The translations under genes and the position numbers were made by a program. Positions 17,505-25,749 of a stretch of DNA of 64,000 nt are shown here, in pieces; within the stretch, counting starts at the first letter, position 1; each line of letters opens with the position of its first letter. The notes under the pieces were generated by a model. It worked only from the letters and a program-made list of their open reading frames with translations. It did no database searches and was not told the origin of the DNA. The stretch spans positions 14,276 through 78,275 of the forward strand of contig DAISXR010000004.1 of the NCBI GenBank assembly GCA_036825755.1, written 5' to 3'. This stretch comes from JAJFTV01 sp036825755 (lineage in GTDB: Bacteria; Chloroflexota; Anaerolineae; Anaerolineales; Anaerolineaceae).

Positions 17505-19547
17505 TTATTCGGCAGCAGCCAACGCTGCATCGCGATCGATCTTCCACTGCTCAAATTGAGCCTGGAATTCCTCAAGACTCATGGCTTCCTGCAAAAGGTG
17601 CTTTCCTTTATAACGCCAGGTGCTTACACCAAATGAGGAGTATTCGCCATCGAAGACGGTAATCTTGCTGGCGACATAGCCACTCGAGAACACACGGAAG
17701 GGGATCACGATGCCTTCATTGATGAGCCATGCCTCAGCTTTGGCGTAGAGCTCGTATCGTTTGGCAAGGTCGATCGTTTCTGCCTGGGCTTCCTGGATCA
17801 TCTTGTCGTAAATTTGCTGGGCCGTTCCAACATAGGCAGGGTCATCGATGACACCATTGTCATAATCTTCCTGCGTATAGGTATAGCCAGTCAGATATTC
17901 TTCCTGGGTATTCATAGAGCGGTTGTTGTAACTCCAGCTCAGGCCCCAGGGAGCTGCATAGGTGGAAGGATCGGCAAAATCAGGACCCCAACCTTCTTCC
18001 ATCAAGCCATACTTGCCAGCTTTACGAACTTCGGAAAGGTAGTTTTCAGCCGGTCCGGCCATCGGTACGATATCAATGTAGTCAGTTCCAAGGAGGCCTT
18101 CGAGCTGCTGTTCAACAATCTGGGAAACGAGATCCTGATTGGCCTGATCAACGCGATAATAGTAGGGGAAGACAACTGGGAATGTGGCGCCTGCTTCAGT
18201 CAGTTCGGCAATTGCCTGCTCTTTATACTCAAGCGCTTTATCGCTCTGGAACCAATCCTGATTGGTGACTGCTGCAAGGTCACCGGTTACGGTGAAATCT
18301 TTACCATCGATGGCTACGAAGTTCGGGGGAGTGATGGTATTCATCAAATACTGATCGGGATCATACGGATCGTAAACGGTCATTGCTTTGACACGATCGA
18401 GGCCATAGACAATTGAGAGTCTCCAGGCAGTGTTGTTGACGGCCAGTTTAAAATTCTCGTTGTCGAATTGTTCGTCAAAATGAGGATCGAAGTCAAAGAA
18501 CCACCACATGGCATCATAGGTAGCTCGGTTGGGGCGAACGATGTCTTTGGTTTCTTCGTCGGCCATCCAGCTATCCAGAATTTCTACCGGGATCTGGGCT
18601 TCATCGATTTCACCGCGTAAATACATTTCAGGTGCAAGAGCTTCAGCCTCGGCATTATATCTACCGGAAATTGTCTTGATGTAAACATTTTCGACATCCC
18701 AATAATTGGGATTGCGTTCCCAGATGAATTCACTCTGTGGTTCCCAACTGGTGCAGTAATATGCGCCATTGTAAAGCAGTGTATCATTGCTGGTTCCGAA
18801 CAATTCAGCATTTTCTTCAACAAACTGCTGATTTGCGGGCATGAAAGCCACATAGCTCATCATGGAAAGGAAATACGGGCAGGGTCGGAAAAGCGTGTAT
18901 TCAAGGGTGTAATCATCGATGGCTTTTACGCCGACCTGTGTGAAATCGGTGATGGATCCATCAAAATACTCACGAGCGTTCTTGATGACGGATGCTACAT
19001 GATCTACATTGGAGGATTCGTTTGCAGGTGTGAGAATCCATTGAATAGCGTAGACAAAATCATTTGCAGTCACATCAGCATATTCTTCGAGCTCGCTGGT
19101 ATACCATTTGACGCCTTCGCGCAGTTTGAACGTCCAAACCAGACCATCTTCCGATACGCTCCACTCAGTAGCCAGATCGGGTTTAACGACACCATAAGAG
19201 TCATACTCGATCAGGGTATCAACAAAATTCGCGCTTGATTTATAATCGGCCGTGGTTGAAGTTGCCAGATAATTCATGGTGCCAATTTCTGAAGAATACA
19301 GATAACGGAAGGTACCGTCTTCTACATAGTTTTCTTCTTCAGGTTCGGCAACCGCTTCTGTGGCTGTTACCTCGGCTGCAACTTCAGCGTCTGAAGCCTC
19401 AGCAACTGCTTCAGTAGAGGACTCACTGACGGCTTCTGTTGCGCTCGCATCGATGGATGGCTGTTCTGTTTCAGTGACGCCTGAGCAGCCAACAAAATTG
19501 AGCATCATCAACACGCACATTAACAATGCCAGAACTTGCTTCTTCAT
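17505..19547 (-). CDS. Family-5 extracellular solute-binding lipoprotein
   Basis: A 680-residue peptide/nickel-type substrate-binding protein. A lipoprotein signal ends at LNFVGC (residues about 16-21), followed by a long Glu/Ala/Thr/Ser-rich linker, then the SBP_bac_5 fold with VWTFKLREGVKWY. It is longer than typical OppA/DppA (about 540), mainly through the linker and inserts. It is the first gene of the minus-strand transporter operon, read from the promoter at 19640-19668. GGAG precedes the ATG by about 11 bases. The ROK and PIG-L partners suggest a sugar-containing ligand, but SBP family 5 also binds peptides. Confidence 0.92.
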   Translation of the reverse strand: MKKQVLALLMCVLMMLNFVGCSGVTETEQPSIDASATEAVSESSTEAVAEASDAEVAAEVTATEAVAEPEEENYVEDGTFRYLYSSEIGTMNYLATSTTADYKSSANFVDTLIEYDSYGVVKPDLATEWSVSEDGLVWTFKLREGVKWYTSELEEYADVTANDFVYAIQWILTPANESSNVDHVASVIKNAREYFDGSITDFTQVGVKAIDDYTLEYTLFRPCPYFLSMMSYVAFMPANQQFVEENAELFGTSNDTLLYNGAYYCTSWEPQSEFIWERNPNYWDVENVYIKTISGRYNAEAEALAPEMYLRGEIDEAQIPVEILDSWMADEETKDIVRPNRATYDAMWWFFDFDPHFDEQFDNENFKLAVNNTAWRLSIVYGLDRVKAMTVYDPYDPDQYLMNTITPPNFVAIDGKDFTVTGDLAAVTNQDWFQSDKALEYKEQAIAELTEAGATFPVVFPYYYRVDQANQDLVSQIVEQQLEGLLGTDYIDIVPMAGPAENYLSEVRKAGKYGLMEEGWGPDFADPSTYAAPWGLSWSYNNRSMNTQEEYLTGYTYTQEDYDNGVIDDPAYVGTAQQIYDKMIQEAQAETIDLAKRYELYAKAEAWLINEGIVIPFRVFSSGYVASKITVFDGEYSSFGVSTWRYKGKHLLQEAMSLEEFQAQFEQWKIDRDAALAAAE

Positions 19548-19625
19548 TATTGCTTTTTCTCCATTTCAATATGATTTTTGGGTCGAACTGCGCGATTTAC
19601 TGTAAAACCGTTTGATGACGATTTA

Positions 19626-19668
19626 TTAACAGCATGTTAATAATAATATCGGTTATTCACTGAGTCAA
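19626..19668 (-). promoter_or_regulatory. Sigma-70-type promoter with palindromic operator
   Basis: On the minus strand TTGACT (19668-19663) is separated by 17 bases from TATTAT (19645-19640). The inverted repeat TTAACA-TGC-TGTTAA (19640-19626) begins at the last base of the -10 and covers the expected start point. This is the classic position for a repressor. The ROK protein encoded in the same operon is the obvious candidate, by inference. Confidence 0.65.
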
Positions 19669-19962
19669 TCATGACTAAAATACTATATTTAATCTGACAA
19701 GGAACTAATTGTTTCATCGATAGCAGTAAGAAATGCCGATTTTATTAATGGTTAATCGTGAAGGGAATATCGTCGTTATCCATATCATATGCCCAGGAAC
19801 GAGCATCCATCCTCATAAATGTGACCACAACACCGAACAGTACAATGATCGAAACAGCAAAGCGATCGCAACAATAAATGCATTTGCATACATTCTTTTA
19901 CCCATAAAAATTGACCCTACATATGTGAAGGCCTCCTATGTATGCACGCCTATATATTATGG

Positions 19963-20020
19963 TGGGGAAGAAGGGTCTTGAACTCTCACGACTTTCGCCT
20001 CATGAGCTCAAGTCAGCAGT
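19963..20020 (-). pseudogene. Decayed tRNA-Leu, anticodon arm to 3' end
   Basis: 25 of the 28 bases at the 3' end match the tRNA-Leu at 54410, and similarity continues through the variable arm (GGCGAAAG) and part of the anticodon arm. The anticodon stem has mismatches and the 5' half of the tRNA is missing. It has the same orientation as the intact gene, consistent with an older attachment-site duplication. Confidence 0.6.
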
Positions 20021-20029
20021 TACTCATTT

Positions 20030-20375
20030 TTTGAATAATGGATGTCATTTGATCGATAGTCGCATATAGGCTTAGTCATGCTTTAAGAGTGCCCTTTGTT
20101 TCATCTTGTTGCAGGGTGAATCAAGAAGAAATCTGCCGGATAAGGGATTCTTCGCTTTTCTTTTTCAAAATTGTTTCCGCGACACCTATACTGGGTTATA
20201 ATTTTTATACCTGTCGTAAACTCATCATTCTTTTTCATCGTTATCTCCCCTTTCCTTATTTATAAGTGGTTTCCTGTCGCAAATTCTGTGTGATCGTACT
20301 CATTCACATCCAGTTAGCTGATCACGCTTTTTTTATGCAGGCGGTTGATCAGGGAAGCATTCACTTGGAAATGAA
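20030..20375 (+). promoter_or_regulatory. Upstream region of the MalT-like regulator
   Basis: No gene is seen. TATAAT lies at 20197-20202 with only weak -35 matches (TTGTTT 20 bases, TTTCCG 17 bases upstream). TGTGA and TCACA at 20289-20308 form an inverted repeat with a 10-base spacer, wider than the 6-base spacer of CRP sites. The leader would be about 170 bases. Confidence 0.3.
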
Positions 20376-23075
20376 ATGACTACTCCCATTGTGCTAACCA
20401 AATTCGAACGTCCGAAACCTCGGCTCAATTCTGTTGCCCGCCCCCGGTTAATAGAACGGCTAAACGAGGGATGGAAACAGAACAGAAAGCTAACCCTCAT
20501 CACCGCGCCGGCCGGTTTTGGGAAGACGACTCTGGTCACCGAGTGGCTGAAGCAGATTGAGTGCCCGTTTGCCTGGATCTGCGTGGATGAAGAGGATAAT
20601 GATCCGGTCCGATTCCTTGAACTGATCACGGCAGCCTTACAGACGCTCGATGATCGCATTGGCCGTTCTGTTCAAAACATCCTTCAATCCAGGCAATACA
20701 CCTCAACTCAACCTGTTTTATCGTTTGATCGGGATGTCTCCGGCATCAATTCATGGATTGCCGTTCTGATCAATGATCTGACTCAAGCATCCATTCCTGT
20801 AGGTCTCGTTCTGGACGATTATCACCTGATTAACCAGCCGGTAATTCACCAGGCAGTTCAATATCTGCTGGAACACCAGCCAACCCACTTGCACCTGGTA
20901 ATCATCACGCGTGAAGACCCGCCTTTCCCTTTGCCTCGCATGCGCGTTCGAACTGAGCTGACAGAGATCCGCGAACACGACCTGCGCTTTACCGAAAACG
21001 AGGCAGCCTCATTCCTGACCGGAACGATGGGTTTGAATCTCTCTGCTGAAGCTGTCACAACCCTGGACACCCGCACCGAAGGCTGGATTGCCGGTTTGCA
21101 GATGGTAGCTTTGTCACTTGAGGGTCAAGACTCAGCGCAGGTAGAAGATCTGATCCACACATTCAGCGGCTCACATCACTACGTAATCGATTTTTTGGCT
21201 GAAGAAGTTCTTCGTCGTCAATCAACAGGTATTCAGCGTTTTATGTGTCAGACAGCAATCCTTGATCGGATGTGTGCATCTTTATGCGACTCGATTTTGG
21301 AAGGAGAAAATAGTCAGGGGGTTCTTCTTCAGTTGGAACACAATAACTTATTTGTGGTTGCTTTGGATAGCCGTTCAGAGTGGTACCGCTATCACCATCT
21401 TTTTCGAGATTTTTTGCGTGCACAATTACTTCCAAACGAACAGACTTCTCTTCATCACAAAGCCTCCGTATGGTATGAAGCCCATGGACTGCATCATCAG
21501 GCAGTAGAACATGCGCTGGCGGCAGGAAACCTGGACGAAGCAGTCCGAGTCATCAGAATCGCATCCAGGCGTGCGATTATGGAAGGCCATTTAACCACCA
21601 TGTTAATGTGGGTAGATTCCCTTCCTGAGACACGGCTGCATGCCTGTATTGAGCTGGTAGCTTACAAAGGCTGGGGGTTGGTACTGATGGGGAAACTGGA
21701 GGCAGCTGAAACTATTGCTGCATGGGCAATGATCGATCCGACCGGTGACACGAACCAGGTTGAGTCAGGCGTACTGCTTTCGTTACAGGCTTATCTGGCT
21801 GTGCAGCGGGGAGATTACGCAAATGCACTGTACCTGGCGCAAAAAGCGCTGGCGGCTCTGGATAAAACCGACCCTCTCTTTCGAACCTTCCAATATGCTT
21901 CTTTGCTCAGCCTCGGCCATGCCCAACGCGAGCTTGGCAACACACAGGCTGCAATTGAGACATTTCGTCAGGCGATTCCACAGGCACATCTGTATGGAGA
22001 TAATCTGGGTACCATGGGCTTGCTGGAAGAACTATGTCTGTTGCTCCACATTCATGGAAGGCAGGAAGAGGCGGCAACCCTGTGCCAGCAGGCTATCGAG
22101 CGCTGCGCTGCTGAAGGCCATGATCCATTGCCCATACTCGGGATAACTTATATAATTCTGGCAATGATGTGTTATGAGAGTGACGAATTGTCTCAGGCAT
22201 ACAATTATGTGCGCCAGGGTTTGGAGCTTTGTCGGCAATTAATGATGCCGATGGAAACACTGCGCGGTCAGATCCTGTTGGCGTTTCTGCTGCAGGCTGC
22301 TGGCAAAGATCAGATGGCGTTGGCAAAGATGGAAGAAGCCAGCCAGATTGCTGTCCGTTTGAACGTTCCGCGCTTTTCTTGCCTGGTGAAGGCAGCAGCG
22401 GCTGATCTTCACCTTCGACAGGGACGTCTGGACCAGGCTGCGAACTGGGCTGAAAATACTCATTTGCTGATCAAAGAATTCCCGACAGAGATTTCTTCCC
22501 CTGAGAGGGACGCAGAGTACCGGATTTTTGCCAGACTGCTTTTGAAACAAAAACGCTTTGATGAAATGCAGATAATCCTGTCGAGCCTTGTGCGTTCCGC
22601 CCAGGAAAAAGAACGTTTTGGGGATCTAATCGATACACAAATCCTACAAATGCTATTATTTCTGGAATTAGGACGAACAGAAGCAGCGCTTGAGGAGCTC
22701 GATAAGGCGCTACGACTGGCATCACCAAGGAGATATTATCGAGCTTTTATCGATGCCGGAAGTTCGATCATTGATATGCTTCCCAGCCTGCGATCTGTTG
22801 CACCGGAGATGGTTGACCGGTTGCAAAACAGTATGGTCACCGGCACAGGTCATAGAGCAGATTTGGTTTCTCCGCTGGTTGAGCCGCTCAGTGGGCGTGA
22901 ACTGGAAGTTCTGCGCTTGTTGGCAGACGGTCTCTCTAATCGGCAAGCTGCTCAGGTGCTTTTCGTCACCGAAGAAACCATAAAAAAACACCTCAGCCAC
23001 ATTTATGGCAAGCTAGCAGTAAAAAGCCGCACGCATGCGGTAGCACGCGCCAGGGAAATGGGTCTGCTGGCTTAG
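20376..23075 (+). CDS. MalT-like LuxR-family ATP-dependent transcriptional activator
   Basis: An 899-residue STAND-type regulator. An N-terminal NTPase domain has Walker A APAGFGKT (residues 44-51) and Walker B LVLDDYH, followed by the winged-helix WRYHHLFR region, a long TPR-like sensor arm, and a C-terminal LuxR helix-turn-helix (GRELEVLRLLADGLSNRQAAQVL). Proteins of this design oligomerise when ligand and ATP bind, then activate promoters. It is followed by its own intrinsic terminator. It probably regulates the beta-lactamase-fold and peptide-uptake genes downstream. The ribosome-binding site is weak (GGAA). The ligand is unknown. Confidence 0.9.
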   Translation: MTTPIVLTKFERPKPRLNSVARPRLIERLNEGWKQNRKLTLITAPAGFGKTTLVTEWLKQIECPFAWICVDEEDNDPVRFLELITAALQTLDDRIGRSVQNILQSRQYTSTQPVLSFDRDVSGINSWIAVLINDLTQASIPVGLVLDDYHLINQPVIHQAVQYLLEHQPTHLHLVIITREDPPFPLPRMRVRTELTEIREHDLRFTENEAASFLTGTMGLNLSAEAVTTLDTRTEGWIAGLQMVALSLEGQDSAQVEDLIHTFSGSHHYVIDFLAEEVLRRQSTGIQRFMCQTAILDRMCASLCDSILEGENSQGVLLQLEHNNLFVVALDSRSEWYRYHHLFRDFLRAQLLPNEQTSLHHKASVWYEAHGLHHQAVEHALAAGNLDEAVRVIRIASRRAIMEGHLTTMLMWVDSLPETRLHACIELVAYKGWGLVLMGKLEAAETIAAWAMIDPTGDTNQVESGVLLSLQAYLAVQRGDYANALYLAQKALAALDKTDPLFRTFQYASLLSLGHAQRELGNTQAAIETFRQAIPQAHLYGDNLGTMGLLEELCLLLHIHGRQEEAATLCQQAIERCAAEGHDPLPILGITYIILAMMCYESDELSQAYNYVRQGLELCRQLMMPMETLRGQILLAFLLQAAGKDQMALAKMEEASQIAVRLNVPRFSCLVKAAAADLHLRQGRLDQAANWAENTHLLIKEFPTEISSPERDAEYRIFARLLLKQKRFDEMQIILSSLVRSAQEKERFGDLIDTQILQMLLFLELGRTEAALEELDKALRLASPRRYYRAFIDAGSSIIDMLPSLRSVAPEMVDRLQNSMVTGTGHRADLVSPLVEPLSGRELEVLRLLADGLSNRQAAQVLFVTEETIKKHLSHIYGKLAVKSRTHAVARAREMGLLA

Positions 23076-23104
23076 CCTAAATTTCCACCCTTGTTTCCAC
23101 TTTC

Positions 23105-23131
23105 GGGGAATGTCAAACATTCCCCTTTTTT
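23105..23131 (+). terminator. Intrinsic terminator between regulator and hydrolase genes
   Basis: GGGGAATG pairs perfectly with CATTCCCC over a 5-base loop, followed by six T. It lies only 20 bases before the next start codon, leaving no room for a promoter between them. The downstream genes must rely on read-through, an internal promoter in the regulator gene, or regulated antitermination. Confidence 0.85.
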
Positions 23132-23150
23132 GTAGTCTATAGGTATCACC

Positions 23151-24278
23151 ATGAAAACATACTCAGACCTTGACCGCGCTATTGAGGCGCATATGCAGGC
23201 TCATCGTATTGTCGGGCTGGCTGCCTGCCGGCTGCAGGACGGACAAATCGTTTGGGCAAACGGCTATGGCTGGGCCGACATCGCCAACCGTAAACCCATG
23301 ACACCCGATGTGATCTTAAATATTGGCTCGATCTCCAAAACGTTTACATGCACCGCACTGATGCAGCTATGGGAACAGGGCAAATTTCAGCTCGACGATC
23401 CGGTCAATGGGTACCTGCCCTTCAAAGTTCGACATCCGCTGCATACAAATCCCATCACCTTCCGTCATTTGTTGACACACACCAGCGCCATTCAAGACAG
23501 TCCGGCAAACGAGACCAGTTACTCTGTCGGCGATCCGGTCATTGCGCTGGGTGACTGGTTGCAAGATTATCTGACACCCGAGGGAAAGTACTACGAGGCA
23601 GAAGAAAATTTCCTGCCCTATGCTCCCGGCGCCGACTGGAACTATTCCAATGTAGCATTTGGGCTATTGGGTTACCTGTGTGAATGCCTGAGCGGTGAAC
23701 CGCTTTTTCAATACACTCGTCGCTGCTTGTTTGAGCCACTGGGTATGCTCAACACCGGATGGATGCTGAAAGACATCGAACTTACCAACCACGCTATACC
23801 CTATGGATTGCCTGAATTGGCATCCATGTATGCCAGTCTCTGTGCGGAGCAAGCTTCCCCGGCCACATCGGCTCCCATCCCGCTGAGGTTGTATTCATTC
23901 CCAAATTATCCTGACGGGCTGGTGCGTACCAGTGCCCGTCAACTTGCCATGTTTGGAGCCGTTTTTACCGCCTCGGGCGAACAACAGGGCTACCCGTTAC
24001 TGAAAGCCGCCACCGTTCAACGCTGTTTCAGCCGGGAATGGAGTGCTCAAAATCCAAATGGGATCAGCGGCATCCAGGGGTTGGCGTGGCACAGCCTGCC
24101 ACAGCCGGACGGGGCGTGTGTTTGGGAGCATACCGGCGGCGACCCGGGCATTAATACCTGCCTGGCCGTACGCCCTGAAGATGGAGCCGGTATTGTCATC
24201 TTAACCAACACAAATCACACACCCGAGAGCATGAACGCTCTAGCACACATGCTGTGGAAGATTGAGGTGTATCGATGA
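23151..24278 (+). CDS. Serine hydrolase of the beta-lactamase/class C (PF00144) family
   Basis: 375 residues. The nucleophile motif is S60-x-x-K63 (GSISK), the second motif Y165-S-N167, and the third HTGGDPG near residue 343. The family includes class C beta-lactamases, DD-peptidases, D-aminopeptidases and esterases. No signal peptide is evident, unlike true beta-lactamases, so it is probably a cytosolic peptidase or esterase. It overlaps the next gene by 4 bases and is the first of three such genes in a row. Confidence 0.87.
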   Translation: MKTYSDLDRAIEAHMQAHRIVGLAACRLQDGQIVWANGYGWADIANRKPMTPDVILNIGSISKTFTCTALMQLWEQGKFQLDDPVNGYLPFKVRHPLHTNPITFRHLLTHTSAIQDSPANETSYSVGDPVIALGDWLQDYLTPEGKYYEAEENFLPYAPGADWNYSNVAFGLLGYLCECLSGEPLFQYTRRCLFEPLGMLNTGWMLKDIELTNHAIPYGLPELASMYASLCAEQASPATSAPIPLRLYSFPNYPDGLVRTSARQLAMFGAVFTASGEQQGYPLLKAATVQRCFSREWSAQNPNGISGIQGLAWHSLPQPDGACVWEHTGGDPGINTCLAVRPEDGAGIVILTNTNHTPESMNALAHMLWKIEVYR

Positions 24279-25501
24279 AAATACTGTCATCCATCGCCAG
24301 TACAGTGTCCGGATTATTGCCATTTGCCGGTGCAGCACTTTTATTACGCCAACGTTTATCCGGAAACCCGGCACAATTTACAGATTTATCAGATCTGGAA
24401 ACCTACCTGGAAATGCTGGTCAAAAAAGGAACGCCGCCCGGACTTACCCTGGCGGTAATGCGGGGAAATGAGACGGTTTATACCAGAGGCTTTGGTTATG
24501 CCGACGGTCCCAACCGCGTGCCCGCTGAGGTGGGTACCGTTTACAGGTGGTGGTCTGTCACCAAAATTGTGACTGCCATCGCGATCATACAATTAAGCGA
24601 GCAGGGATTATTGGATATCGATGCGCCGGTAAGCGAAATTCTCCCGTATTTCGAGATGCGCTATCGCAATGAAGGCGATTTACCGGTCACGGTGCGGCAT
24701 CTGCTCAACCATTCTTCCGGGATGCCGGACAATGTGCCGGAGGTGATGGGCTGGATGCACCTGGTTGGAGAAGAGCGGCCGGATCAGACCACTCTGCTGC
24801 AGCATGTGCTGCCTAACTATACAAAACTCAAATTTTCTCCCGGCCATCACAGTGTATACACCAATGTGGGATACATGGTGCTGGGAGCGATTGTCGAGCG
24901 GGTATCCGGGCTGACCTATGAAGAGTATGTGAAAGAGCGTATCCTGCAGCCGCTGGATATGTCACAAACCAGTTTTCTCTTCACACCTGAGATGATCGCT
25001 CATGCAGCAGCGGGTTCTCACCCGCTGGTGAATATCCAGACTGTACTCCTGCCCGTCATCTATGGGCGCCGGCTGAGCGGATTTGTCCGTCAGACCTGGC
25101 GGGGACGCTTGTGGTTCAACCGTTTCTACCCGAACAGTGACCCGCCAACCGGGTTGATTGGTCCTGCCGGTGAGATGGCGCGGTTGGGGGCAATTTTTCT
25201 GAACGGCGGTGAATGGCAGGGCAACAGAATTCTCTCGCATGAAAGTGTGCGGGTGATGATGGAAGATAGTTGGGTCCCAGTGAAAGGATTCGGTCAGACA
25301 GATGCTCCTCTGCAGGGGCTGGGATGGGAAGTTCGCTCACATGATCATGACTATATATTGATGCATGGTGGAGGTGGGCCTGGCTTTGGCTGCGCCATCC
25401 ATCTGTATCCTGATCGCAAATTGGTGCTGGTGGTAATGGCCAACGACACCACCTATGACTCCCCCGGCATTCTCGATTTGGCAGCCAAATTGGACTGGTG
25501 A
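24275..25501 (+). CDS. Beta-lactamase-fold serine hydrolase, N-terminal membrane anchor
   Basis: 408 residues. A hydrophobic segment at about residues 8-24 suggests a signal anchor. The catalytic motifs are S94-x-x-K97 (SVTK), Y195-T-N197, and HGGGGPG near residue 366. Translation is coupled to the preceding paralogue through an ATGA overlap. The three paralogues differ in the third motif and in targeting, so they may have different peptide or ester substrates. Substrate is not deducible. Confidence 0.86.
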   Translation: MKILSSIASTVSGLLPFAGAALLLRQRLSGNPAQFTDLSDLETYLEMLVKKGTPPGLTLAVMRGNETVYTRGFGYADGPNRVPAEVGTVYRWWSVTKIVTAIAIIQLSEQGLLDIDAPVSEILPYFEMRYRNEGDLPVTVRHLLNHSSGMPDNVPEVMGWMHLVGEERPDQTTLLQHVLPNYTKLKFSPGHHSVYTNVGYMVLGAIVERVSGLTYEEYVKERILQPLDMSQTSFLFTPEMIAHAAAGSHPLVNIQTVLLPVIYGRRLSGFVRQTWRGRLWFNRFYPNSDPPTGLIGPAGEMARLGAIFLNGGEWQGNRILSHESVRVMMEDSWVPVKGFGQTDAPLQGLGWEVRSHDHDYILMHGGGGPGFGCAIHLYPDRKLVLVVMANDTTYDSPGILDLAAKLDW

Positions 25502-25509
25502 GCTGACGT

Positions 25510-25749
25510 ATGAAAACACTTTCGAAGGACTGGCCGGGATACTACGAATTTCGTCTCAAAGGCTACTTCAACGACCAACGTTTCGCGTGCTTTGCAGAAA
25601 TGGATATCTCCGAACTGACTAATGGTGAAACCCGTCTGGCCGGTTGGATTGAGGATCAGGCTGCGATGTACGGCCTGCTAAGTCGGTTTCGTGATCTAGG
25701 TGTGTTATTGCTTTCTCTCAATCGGTTACATGGAGCAGACGAATCATGA
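25510..25749 (+). CDS. Small conserved protein of unknown function (paralogue of 50812-51051)
   Basis: 79 residues, not recognised as a known domain. It shares a pattern with the 79-residue protein at 50812: YEhRhKG at the N-terminus, an F-E/A-x-h middle, NGE-T/V, a D-Q-x-x-h-x-G-hL segment, and a closing hRDLxhxLLSh. It has no membrane segment. It lies between the second and third beta-lactamase-fold genes with a 4-base overlap to the next start, so it is real and co-translated. Both copies occur downstream of MalT-like regulators. Confidence 0.75.
   Translation: MKTLSKDWPGYYEFRLKGYFNDQRFACFAEMDISELTNGETRLAGWIEDQAAMYGLLSRFRDLGVLLLSLNRLHGADES

Noticed and set aside
19733..19981. 82-codon open frame on the plus strand
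   Set aside because: No ribosome-binding site, odd composition, and it runs into the tRNA-Leu remnant.
20289..20308. CRP binding site
   Set aside because: TGTGA and TCACA are 10 bases apart, not 6, so it does not fit CRP; kept only as an inverted repeat.
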